Positions 21,152 through 31,950 of a stretch of 64,000 bases of DNA are shown in pieces. The stretch spans positions 624,001 through 688,000 of the forward strand of contig JAJEKV010000218.1 in assembly GCA_021234155.1 (NCBI GenBank), given 5' to 3'. The DNA is from Isoetes taiwanensis (lineage: Eukaryota > Streptophyta > Lycopodiopsida > Isoetales > Isoetaceae). Numbering within the stretch: the first letter of the stretch is position 1; the number at the start of each line of letters is the position of its first letter. The notes below the pieces were generated by a model. It saw only the letters and a program-made list of their open reading frames with translations, did no database searches and had not been told where the DNA came from. The position numbers and the translations under genes are program-made.

Positions 21152-22105
21152 CTTACTATATGTTGAGGTATTTATCTGTTCTAGAAGCTCTTTAATATCC
21201 ATCTCCAAAGCATACTTGAACCTATAAATACAAATTCCTTCAACATTTCTGATAAACCACATAAATACTATTATGCAGAAATAAATCAACCCACCTGATT
21301 AAGCATTTCAGAATCTGGAGCAGGGGCAACAAATGTTATTGCCAATCCCTTTGTTCCAAAATGAACTATTGTACCAACCTAGAACACAACAAAATTTAAG
21401 TAAACTAAGTGATGGGAAATTATACCATGTGCAAGTACGTGTCAGCATAATCTGGCATGTCATACTTGATGATAATATTGACTCCTTCTATACCTATTCC
21501 TCTGCCAAGTAAGTTTGTTGCAACAAGAATTCTCTAATGGCCCACTTTGAAACCTTTGTAGCATGTAAGCCTGCATCATCTAGGGTTTGAAATGCATACT
21601 TATGTTGAATCAATCCATTTTTGAAGTTCAAACTGCAGTTTACCATTCTTCTTAACTCGTGCCATATTGTATGCAAATAAATGGAAAGTTGCACTCCATC
21701 AAAAACTCATTTAGCTCCACAACACAGCTTTCTTCAAGAAACCACTACTTGGTTAAAGTTGAGCGCATCCAATAGATCGTTTAACTTCTAGTACTTCTCC
21801 GTCTCGCTGAGCTTGATATAGTGCCAGTATTGCTAGAGGAATCTGGTACCAACATGCAAAATAAATAGTGCTTCGGTCAGTATACACAGAAGAGTAAGTA
21901 GGCATGGTTGAATCCTAGGTTCAATCATTGAGTAGAGCAGGAAAATGCCCTCAGTTCAACAATTTGGTGCCGATTAGGACCCAAACAGACTGTCATCACT
22001 CACACCGTATGCCTGGGACAGAATTGAACTTTTCGGATTGCCTTCTGGTGCAGCTGAGAGTGGTCACTTTTTGAACCTTTATAACTTGTCCAAAACAACT
22101 CCAAA

Positions 22106-23450
22106 TTGGCTGAAATTTTTCCGCTAGGATCATTGGAAAGTCTTCTGCTTGATTATGACTTCAAAATACTCCAGAAACACCTGATCGTACCTCATGGCAA
22201 AACTTTTCCAAACCCTAAAATTTTCCAATTAGGGTTTCAAACGGATGTGTGGTGGTTCATGTGTGAAGAGGGTGTAATCATTGTGATAATACGGCCACTA
22301 TGGTCGCTTCACCCACTGAAATATATATTAAGCCCATTTATAAATATAAGGTATCTCAAAACTAGTATTTTTTGGTGATTAAGTAAACAATTTGCTTAAT
22401 TTTTGTTGAAATTTGTGATCTCTTGTCTACCCACCTAAGAAAATAGAGCCAAAATGTCTTGGTAAAGGAATTCACCCTCACGCGAAAAACTCTTATTTTG
22501 AATGACAAATAAGCCCCAAAAAAGGGACTCGACTCGCTATCCAAGAAAACTGGGAGAAAGCTTGGATGCACAGTAACAGACAAAAATTCGAATTAAGGAC
22601 AGTTTTCGGGTCGGGGTGCTCCTTTTTGTGTAAAATAACAGGGTTCCGAAAAAAAGTGGGAATGGAATGAGTCCCACTTTAATTAAATACGACTTTTTGC
22701 CTATAAAGGTAAGTATACCTCTCAATAGCAACTCACACATTTGCTCCTCCAAGACGACTTTCTAACTTCCTAGAGCACTCATACTTCTGTTTAACATCGA
22801 TAGCTTGCATAGCATCATGGCAACCTCATCATTCAAGCGATGGTACAGCGCCACTCCCCATATAGCTGAGGTAAATGTCAATTCCATCTTCTCATTTTTC
22901 CACAAGTACTTTGACATATCAGCCACAATAGTAGCCAATCCTTTTTTCAGGGTCAATAACCTACCCTTTCCTAAAGGTTACTTCCGAAAAATTGGGCTCT
23001 CAATGCTCTGTTTTGTACCTTTATTATACATACTTAATATATACTGCCTTCAATTAAAAAAAAAAAATTAGTAGCCAATCCTTTTTACCAGCAAGTCATG
23101 CAAGAACTACCTCTCTGCATAGGATATTGTACCAAAAATGTCTCTTCAAGCCGCCTTAAGCCATGTACCCAATATTGCTAAACTTCTAGAGAATAGAGCC
23201 TCACGCTTACTAAACTACATGACCATTGATTGTGAATAGTAGAAAATACTTCTCTTACACAGCCACCTTAGCCATATTCCTATTCCATAAGGCCCAGACA
23301 GAATTATGGGAACCTTCCATTCAACCCTTGAATGTAGAACCCCTTGGTTCCACTATAGAGATCGTCTACTCCTATAGTATGAATACTCGGCACCGAAGGA
23401 AGAAGAGGCTCAAGAGGAGGACTACTACGACGTTGAATCTATTAATTTAA
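22106..23450. other. intronic DNA of the helicase pseudogene without recognised features
   Basis: Several open frames (22106 and 22805 on plus, 22362 on minus) have no known family. The word AGTAGCCAATCCTTTTT occurs twice (about 22929 and 23069). Confidence 0.4.
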
Positions 23451-23526
23451 AACATTTCTGCACATCTATTCGCACATCTACAAAAACTCATCCGTTAGAT
23501 GAAATAAACCAATCAAAATGGTGTTA

Positions 23527-24441
23527 GGGTAGTTTCCCACTCACAATTAGGTTAGGTTAACTTAACTAGTTGGTTATCTCTTAACTTAACGGAAAGTAGG
23601 TTGTGATTTCCCATTAAACTCATTAAGTTAAGACTAACTTGAAGGATTGTAAGGATATGCATTCGCACTATACCAATTATGGATCACTTAGGTTAAGCTC
23701 ATGAAATCAACTTAACCTACCTTTATAATGAGCTTGTGCTTCACACTAGCAGTTAAGAAGTTTTGTTAGGCTAGAGATAAATGTGTTCGTTTCTCACTTC
23801 AGTTAAGAGATACGGTTAAGTTAAATGGAGGATATGACTTTTTTCTCAAGTTATTATTTTTGTGAATTGTTTGACTACCTAGTAAAATTTAGTAAAGTGG
23901 TTGGCTCTCTAGTCAATGAGTTAAATTTTGCTTAACTTACACTTTCTCACCAATCAATTGACTGGTAGTCAACTCTCTCCATTTTAATACTTTCTATTCA
24001 AGTACTACGTGACCAGTCAATCTATCATAAAATTCTTAAAATCCACCTCCTATTTTATGTTTTTTATTCAATCCATCAAACTAATAAGACACTTGGTCAA
24101 CTAGTTGGCCTTCTTGTCAAAATTACGATTTAAGAGTCTAACCTAACTGGAACCATTTCTCACTTGTAGTTAAGTTAGCTTAATGCTTAACCAAAAAGTT
24201 AGAAGTTAAGTAGACCTTGCTTAGGTCACTTAACTTTTGCACTAGTTGGTTAAATATTTTTAAATTTGGTTAAGAAAATAACTTAACTTTTTCTAATGGG
24301 AAGGATTCTCCGTTAAGTTAATGAACGGTTAAAAATTAACTGGAATTAACTTAACTGATATTAACTTAAGGGTCAGTGGGAAAGCAAGTTCCAGTTATTT
24401 GCCCTATTTAACTTAACTTAATGGCAAGTGGGAAATGACCC
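23527..24441. mobile_element. Tourist-like (PIF/Harbinger-type) non-autonomous element, 915 bp
   Basis: The left end GGGTAGTTTCCCACT and the reverse complement of the right end GGGTCATTTCCCACT form inverted repeats that extend with mismatches into (A)TTAGGTTAGGTTAA and ATTAAGTTAAGTTAA. The element is flanked by TTA on both sides (23524-23526 and 24442-24444), the target size and sequence of PIF/Harbinger elements, whose ends also begin with GG. The interior is full of TTAACTTAA and GTTAAGTTAA words on both strands and contains further copies of the terminal words, so the whole unit can fold on itself. There is no transposase. It lies in an intron of the helicase pseudogene. Confidence 0.82.
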
Positions 24442-24985
24442 TTAATATAATAAGAAAGTAATAGCTATGGTGTCTTGAAAAATCGAAAATACTCTACAAA
24501 GACTGCATATCCAAGTACATGGCTCGCGATCTTGTCATAATCATCAAGGATGAAGTGCTTAACGATTTTCAACTTCAAATCTTTTTCCTTTATTAGCTAA
24601 GGGACGCCCCCAATTGAACCACAACACGTGGACACTCATCTTTTAAAATTCCTTCGTGCATTTTTTTATTTACGCCACCATAAAAGAATGCCGCCTTTAC
24701 ATCTAATAGATAGATGCTAAATCTTTCAAATTCATGATATATCTTCAATTTAGATACCCAAAAGAATAGTCATGAATATAGTAAACATTCAAATATAAAG
24801 TGGATTTTGACAGTTCATACTAGATATGCTAATCCTCGAGTATGACACAAGACAAGAGCTGCAACGTAGTCTGGAACAGGCCCAATCTGCTGCAATGTTG
24901 AGAGAACAAACACCTCAGTCTTTCCCATTCCAGATTTTGCTTGGCAGATAATGTCCATTCCTAAAATGGCCTAGGAAATACATTC

Positions 24986-27347
24986 ATGATATACTGTTGC
25001 CAGTTTTTCATACACAAATTCGTTTTGCAAATTTAGGCAAACTACTCCCGATTATCAAAACCTTCAAGAAATAGTTCAGAGCAAGAATGGTTGTATAAGT
25101 ATTTACATATCAAATACAAAACAACAGATTAAGCCTCATAGGTTTAAAAGGCTTAGAATAGAACACATAATAGATGAACAGTCGACCAAACATCTACATA
25201 AGATGACATATATAATAGCATAGACAATCTATTATTTTTCACTATAGCAAAAAAAAGGAATCACCATATGCAAATGCTACGGAAAGAACAAACCTTCAAA
25301 TGGTTTTCAAAACTACAATCAACAATTTTGAAGGAAATTACATCATTTATATTTTCTGATATCCAAAGCATCAAACTCTATTGGATGTGTAAAGCAACCA
25401 AAAAAAAAAGGTAGTGAAGACTCTCACGATTGTTAAGGATAGGGCAAGACCCATGATTGAGCAAAACAAAGGGGAAATTTTTTTTACCAACCTTGCAATC
25501 TGATTTGCGAGAAGAACCCAAGAGTATCTTGTTTACCTTAACAGATAGAATGGCATGATGGTATACGTTCGTCCAAGATTTTTGTAATACATGTTTCTGA
25601 CCTTGCCAAAGCTGCTTTGCAAATGAAACTAAATGCTAACGATACTTACCTTTGAAATGTCTCTTATTCGATCGTCATATTACAAAAAAACCTAGAGGAC
25701 CCGAGATTCAATAGGTGGATAACTAGCAAGTAAATGGAAGAAGAGTCGGGAAATAGAGCTCACACAGTCGAATTTGACAACCCCAAATATGTTCTATAAA
25801 CAAAATAAAATTCAAGACTTTCATTTTAACTGGGGCGTGTTCAAACTTCCATCACAGAATGCTAGAAGAGAAATCCCCTTAGCAGGCCCAAGAGCTTTCG
25901 TTTCACAAGCATTTCTGGTTTGCCCATGTATGCCATAGCTTTTTCCCGAAACTTCCCCCCGCAAACCTCTAACCACAAATTATCAAGAGGGGATTGTGGC
26001 CAAAGAGAATTGTGGTGTCGAAGAAGCGGGTGAAGAAGAAGGATGTTATTTTTTGTGGATTTTCTATTTTTCTTAATTTCTCAGATGTAAAAATAGTAAA
26101 TGCAATGGTGCAGAATGATTTTTGATGATGTGTCATTACAGGTGGATAGGCTAAGAATGCAATAAATGTTGTAAGGGAGGTTAGGCAACCTGCTAAAAAG
26201 AAAGATTAAGAGAGAAGAAAACAAACTACCTTTTGTTTTGAGGTTAAAAAAAAAAAAGAAACTTACATTGGATTAAGGAAAAATATGCCATGCTTAATTG
26301 GAGTTAAATTGAGCCATGTTTGAGCAGCTTAATTGCATTTAAAGGTCATCTTTCTTTTTCGGAGTTTTTTTCTTGTATTTTGGGTGTTTTGATTATGGCC
26401 TGTAAAAGGAAAGGGACGAATCCTGATATAGGAAGGCATGGTCGGCAGACACGATGTTTGTGTTGTGTTTGCCCATACCGATACTAGCAACTGGAAGATG
26501 GAACAAATCGGCGAGGCTCTTACTTGTTTCTTTGCTTGTGATTTTTGTTCATGTAGTTTGGGTTGTAGAGATGAGGAGGCAAGATGCTGATACGCAGGGA
26601 TGCTTGTTTGAAAGTCAAGGTATACAAGATGTCTGAGCCAAGGCATTTGCTTGAGAATTCATGTTGTACAGTTTGCAGGGACATAGAGTGCAGGCAATTC
26701 ATGCATTGCCTAAATGCCCAACGTCGATAGCCTAAGTGCAGCAAAGATGGACGATTGGGGCCTGGAGGTTCGAATCCTCCAGCCCAAAGAGGAGTTTTTC
26801 TTGCCTTTCTTTGCTTTGTTTCTTGCTTTCTTTTCTTGCCTTTTTGCTTACTTCTCTCTTCTCTATGAGCCGACCTATCTCTATCTTCTCATTTGGGCCA
26901 GCGCTGGCAGCACTAATAGGATATTTATTTCACCAATTCATGATGGTCAATTGTTCTCGAGTTTTTTTTTTTTTTAAACCCTTATTTTTTTCGATTTGGC
27001 AATGGAATCAATACCATATGTTCGATAATGGACATCGATCAGGCACCATATCGGAAATATGCCGCCAATTGATGGCTGTGAATGAACAATACAAAAAAAA
27101 TCCATAAAGATGAATACAAAATAATCATTGGATTAAGGAAGAACTTGCAAGATTAATTATGAAGAACAATGAGCAATTTCAAAAATTAAGGCCTTTCCAA
27201 AATTTAAAATACAAAGGACTTCTTTGGAACAGCATTTAAGAACTAAAGTCATTTTGAACAGTTTTAAAATAGAAAAGGTTATTTTTAAGAAATAAAGCCA
27301 TTTCAATAAATTTCCTTTAAATTAGGCCATCCCATTATTGTTTTCCA
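24986..27347. other. region with dispersed repeats, no supported gene
   Basis: No N-terminal helicase exon was found here. 26050-26200 is a copy of the dispersed repeat also seen at 15530-15740. CATTGGATTAAGGAA occurs at about 26267 and 27125. A tRNA-like unit lies at about 26726-26792. The frame 26736-27107 has two hydrophobic stretches but no known family. Confidence 0.45.
26726..26792 (+). other. tRNA-related unit with A- and B-box-like sequences
   Basis: TAGCCTAAGTG fits an RNA polymerase III A box and GGTTCGAATCC (26768-26778) is a perfect B box about 40 bp downstream. The B box sits in a near-perfect hairpin TTGGGGCCTGGAGG...CCTCCAGCCCAA. A run of T follows (GAGGAGTTTTTC), usable as a Pol III terminator. 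No 5' acceptor strand pairs with the 3' side, so a functional tRNA gene is not supported; a tRNA pseudogene or SINE head is more likely. Confidence 0.4.
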
Positions 27348-29289
27348 TTAAAAAATTAAATTACTGGAACAATTAGCAAGTGATTGTTGTGAAGCTTGTT
27401 GTGAAGCTTCTTGCCTTCGCAATTCAGTAGAACTTACCTTCTCGGTAGTTCCATCAACTATGAGAAGATCAACCACCTCTACCTGAAAAGGTTAACCGAA
27501 TCAACAATGCAACAAAGAAATAAATCTCAAATATATATTCAACACGAAGCCGATAGGGTGGGTCGCCTCCTATCGTGCATGGCCCTCCTATCGTGTATTG
27601 GGTCCCATAGACCGATTGGTCTCCGTGGACGATAAAAGAATCTTCCTTCCTTCCTATGTTGCGATGGAGGGCTGAGGATATACTTATCCTGGTTTGGATC
27701 CCCTCCTCCAGGTTCACCAAAAGTAATCCACATTAGGGTGAGATTACTTGTAATTTTGGTGTGTTTTCAAAACCATTATTCTATCTCCACTTTGTTATTT
27801 TGTCTCGACCATACTTGGCTGTAGTTTCTGAAGCTGGGATTCGTGCAGAACTTTGAACTCAGAAGGGACACCCATTAACCTGGCGATCCTAACCCATTAA
27901 AAGGGACACCCATTAACCCACCCCTCCTTCGGGATCCCATCGTCATCTGCACAGTCAAATGCTTGGTTTTGTATGGTTATGGTCTCAGCCGTGTTGCAGT
28001 TTTTAGGATCTTCCCTTCATGCGCGAAACATGGCAACCCTACCCTAACCAATTACTAGCTTCCAGATAGTATTTCTACATTAAGTTATTTTTGGGTACGA
28101 CAGAAGGGTTTTACTTAGGACAAACCTGCAAAGGCAAGAGACCTAGTTCAACTCTCTTCTTATTCACTGCATGGCCGCCAGCAAGCGTCTCCTTGCTGCA
28201 CAAGAAAATGCAGAATCAAAATAACTCGAAGATTCCAACCAAAGTAACATTTTGTGAATATTCAAGATTTTAGTGGCATGAGAGTGATGCAATTACCTAA
28301 CGATAATTGCGTCTAATTCTTTATCCACTATAGAGGGTCCATAAGGATCCTGTATTGGCACTGCTTCAACTTCCAATTCAGGATGAATGGACTGGAAAGA
28401 AAACAGTATTAGTTCATACTGCAAAAAAGAAAATAGAAAAGGATGCGGTAATGCATGTTGAAACAATATGACACCAAATCCACTTTCTACCTAACAAGCT
28501 TTCCAAGCAATTCACATTGGTGCTGCCAAACTAGGTCTTCACAGAAAACTAAAGGGTTTCTAATTGTCCATGTACAGTAATGTGTCTTCTATATTTTATG
28601 CCCTCTTGGTTATAAATAGTAAATATTCGGTGTCCATCCAAAGCAATCGCAGCTCACAATTTTAGAATATGTAACCAAATCACAGGTAATTAAATGCTAT
28701 AGTATCTTTTAAGTGCTATACCTTTATAAACTCTTCCACCGCTTTTTTCCTCTTGGCCAGAGGCTCTATCAGATCCACAAACTGCAAAAGGCTACCATTT
28801 CATACTCTGTATAATGTGTGCAAAATAGTAGTCTGTCGCACATATGTACCTCCTTTTTTGCCAGCATCACTCCATCGCTGATACCAACGACTACACGTTT
28901 AGTAGCAAGATCTGCAGCAGCCTTTATCGTTAATGGGAATTGTTAGCTAAGTTAGAGTGATGATGGGTTAATCAACAATGTTATAAAATGAGTGTACTGT
29001 AATTTTTAAAGTTAATACTCTAGCTTTGATGGAGGTACTTGGGAAACAGTTATTTGGGAAACTAGATATTTGTAACATCTGTCAAGAGTAGTTATACAAT
29101 GTCTCTAAGCTTTATTTATTTACTTTACAAACATGCTATACTAAATACAATGGATGCCATTAGGAGCAAAAATCACACCTTCAGAAGGCATTTGTGGCCA
29201 GAGTGAAGACGATCGAATGTGCCACCAAGGACCACTGAATGATATGCTCCATGTTTATCATTGTTAATGGAAGCCATCTGATCAGCCAT
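27348..29289 (-). CDS. COAD: phosphopantetheine adenylyltransferase (COAD), six exons
   Basis: The enzyme transfers AMP from ATP to 4'-phosphopantetheine, giving dephospho-CoA, the fourth step of CoA synthesis. Minus-strand exons: 29289-29179, 28921-28850, 28781-28722, 28391-28297, 28195-28126 and 27482-27348; all introns are GT...AG and phases agree. The product is 180 residues, close to plant relatives of about 176. Exon 1 gives [19 protein letters not shown] with the nucleotide-binding T/HxGH motif (HSGH). Exon 2 gives [15 protein letters not shown], exon 4 [19 protein letters not shown], exon 5 [15 protein letters not shown], and exon 6 KVSSTELRR, which corresponds to the conserved ISSTxLR loop. 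No stop or frameshift is seen. An in-frame ATG four codons upstream (29301) is an alternative start, preceded by an in-frame TAA. Intron 5 (643 bp) contains a LINE tail remnant. This is the only gene in the window that looks functional. Confidence 0.93.
27545..27655 (+). repeat. LINE 3'-end remnant in intron 5 of COAD
   Basis: GGGTCCCATAGACC followed by ATTGGTCTCCGTGGACGATAA (27599-27634) matches the last bases of the LINE at 12199-12234 with few changes. The tail here is TTCC repeats instead of TTCTA repeats. It is a severely 5'-truncated LINE of the same family or a SINE sharing that 3' end. Confidence 0.75.
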
Positions 29290-29301
29290 CAGGAATAACA
29301 T

Positions 29302-29690
29302 TGTCAATCCTTCCTTTTTTTAATGCTTACGAAAAGTTCCACCAGCAATTTTAAGAGAAAAGATGCAAATTGGGTGAATACTTTTATGCATACTTTGAAC
29401 CTTCACTTTATAAAAATGCCCAATCCGAATGCTGCACTGTTTCTACCACTAAGCATAAGATCAGAACGTAAAACAACCTACAACCTTTTGCAACTGATAA
29501 GAAAACCGAATATCTGTACACACACCTCATGTAATATGGTAGCTTATTTCTGCAATTATATGCCTTGGATTTATTTCATCTGGAGTAACTTAACTCTAAG
29601 GTTATCATGTTGGCTTTGGAAATATGGCAAATAGGTCATGCAGACCTACAGATGGGGGTTGAACATGCATAAGCTACAGATGATTGTTGA
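29302..29690. other. upstream region of COAD
   Basis: This is the presumed promoter and 5' leader of COAD (minus strand). No TATA box or other element could be assigned with confidence. A run of seven A precedes the first in-frame ATG on the minus strand. Confidence 0.35.
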
Positions 29691-31950
29691 AGATCCATCA
29701 TCTTTTTTGTGTTGCGGCAGAGAGCTTTAAACTCTGCTTCAGTGGTATCCAGGGCTGATGTGTCACTTCTTTGTGGCCTAAGTGAGAGCCCTTCATACAT
29801 AAATATCTGCTTGAAAACACCCTCCCTGCATCTTTCTCATGTCTCCCTGGAGGGCATATCCAGCTAAAAGTGCATTCCATGTAAATAAATATCCAGTGGT
29901 TAAAGAAGCAAAGACCTTCTCAGCATCAAACACGCTCCCAAATTTACCATATAAGCCAATAGGACAACTTGATACAACTCCCAAATTTACCATATAAGCC
30001 AATAGGACAACTTGATACAACAATGTCATTCAAGTCCAGCTTTGCAGATTTAGTTTCAAATGCTGCTAAGCTGCCTCAAGTATTTAATGCAGCAACATAT
30101 ACTAGATTATCTAGGGAGAAGATTCCTTTACATACGTGAAACAATTTCAAGGCCATTGCAGGTTCTCTGCCATTAATGTTTCCACAAAATGGTGAAGCAT
30201 GCTCTCAAAGATCCAATGAACATGTTCCATACTTCGACAGATTGCATAAATATGCACCAGGGCATCTTCCATGATAATGTCCAGACTATGCCTTCCATGA
30301 TAATGTCCAGACTATGTCCACTTCTCACAAATTGAGATTGGATAGAGATAATCTTTTCCGAACTATTGACTTAAAAAAAATGATCCTGGACTTCTCTGCT
30401 TTCTTCTTCTGCAGTGTAAGATGCATATGCAGCTAAAACCTTCATCTTGCATGCATGGAGATAACTCCACATCCAGCTTGCTTTCCCTAGTGTCAAGGCA
30501 TTCCATAACACCACATCATGATTCATGATTCTGTCAAGGATTTGACGAGTCTGCAACATGCTGCCACATTGTCCGTACATATCCAGAAGGGAGTTTTCAG
30601 TAATAATATCCAATTCATCTTCTGCCTTCACGATTTAAGAACGGATTATTGTCCCCTCGTCCAAAGACTCTCCCATCTACTTGCTTGGCCTCTTTTTTTG
30701 CTGCACATGCCGCCCAGAGTTTCATTGCAGCAATTTCCTCCTGCACAAATGCAAATGCTTCTAGAGCGAATTCACTCTGCCACTCTAAAAACACCATGAG
30801 AATATATACAAAGCAACATCTTGTCAAACACACGATGGGCGTTGGGCGTGGATCGTGCTTCCACACTTGGCATGGACATTGACCATTGTGTTTGTCACAA
30901 GATTGTGTAGATCGTACCTATTCTTGCAACAACTCTCTCCAACCTGGTTGGCCTCTAATCTTGACGCGCGACAACATGCCGTATGAATTCGAGCATTTGG
31001 TGTAAACCCTTCATCTTGCAAGTAGTTGTACGGCCATCATATCCTTACCAGTTTCCTCATCAGCATGTATGATAGGATTCCATGTAAGAATATCATCAAG
31101 CTCCCACATCTCCACTAGAGCACTGACAAAAAAGATGTCCAATTGCCACAAAATGTCCAACTCATGCCTAACTCTTGAAATAGAGGGTGAACGAATGATG
31201 GCCTGTTCCAGGGCTTCCGTTTCACAAGACTCCCCTTCATATGTGTGTCTGCAGGACCGATGCATGCTTTGAAAGCAGCACTATAAGTCTGAATATTTGG
31301 GGTGTTTACTTGCATTTTAGAATAATTCCAGTGCCAGTTTGTCCTCCCCACTCTTTAGACATTCAGAGATGACCTCACTAACATACAGCATTTCATCAAA
31401 GACCTGCCAAACCGTGTCTGCACTTCCACATTTTATATAGCTTAACTCCAACGATTTTACTTTCACAACTTCCTTACCACCCTCTTCTTTACCTGCACAG
31501 ATAACTCATGCATTTAATGCGGCATGGTAGCTGATGTGAACCCTTCATCTTGCATGAGCGCAAAAGTATGCAAAGCAAACTCTCCATCCACCCAGATATC
31601 AAAGCGTTCCAAGGTACCATATCATGATATAACATCCTGTTAAAGACTTGGATGATGCTTCCGCATTTGACATACATGCCTACCAGGGTATTGACCATGC
31701 CCACTCTTTGCAAGTGGATAGTGGATGCTTATAGCGTATTCCAAGCACAGAGTTTGCCTCAGCTTTATTATCAACTTCTTTTGGTGCAAAGAGCACTAAG
31801 GTATGTTTTAACGTTTGGCTTGCAACCTTCTTCCTGCATGAATGCACATAATCTATGGAGAATATCACTTCTTCCACACTTACCCACTTGATATCGTTCC
31901 AAGACATGCTGCAGTATCCTGTCAAAGACACTACAAGCATCTGACATGCT
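29690..31950 (-). pseudogene. pentatricopeptide repeat (PPR) protein remnants
   Basis: Several minus-strand pieces show PLS-type PPR motifs. Examples are NTLVGMYVKCGSI...VFNRMLYHDMVPWNALISGW (31713-31580), NSLLDMYGQCGSMLQTRQIL with NHDVVLWNALTLG (30590-30480), MQDEGFTPNA (31021) and VFASLTTGYLFTWNALLAGY (about 29920-29860). These proteins normally bind organellar RNA and guide editing or processing. The repeats are in different frames, out of normal 35-residue register, with 43-bp (29935-30020) and 27-bp (about 30262-30312) tandem duplications. No start, no E/DYW ending and no continuous frame was found. It is the decayed copy of at least one long PPR gene. Confidence 0.8.

Larger units (their letters stand above)
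21154..24985 (-). pseudogene. UAP56/DECD-box RNA helicase pseudogene
   Basis: Minus-strand exon-like blocks run in protein order. 24985-24842: [20 protein letters not shown], the Walker A motif (AKSGMGKT), and CHTRGLAYL. 24760-24500: [19 protein letters not shown] and VKHFILDDYDKI, where UAP56 has DECD. 21850-21425: HYIKLSETEKY, LNDLLDALNFNQVVV, then [11 protein letters not shown] and [13 protein letters not shown] (motifs V-VI). 21378-21295: HFGTKGLAITFVA. 21221-21150: DIKELLEQINTSTY, the C-terminus. UAP56 works in splicing and mRNA export in the nucleus. Here TAG replaces the expected Gln codon in the Q-motif region (about 24968), frames are broken, RARGAGR-type residues are lost and no N-terminal exon was found. 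Introns with GT/AG ends are kept, so this is a duplicated gene rather than a processed copy. Confidence 0.88.

Noticed and set aside
20922-21227. Plus-strand frame with repeated YSILF/YSTLL
   Set aside because: It is a translation of the TTCTA/CTCTA microsatellite.
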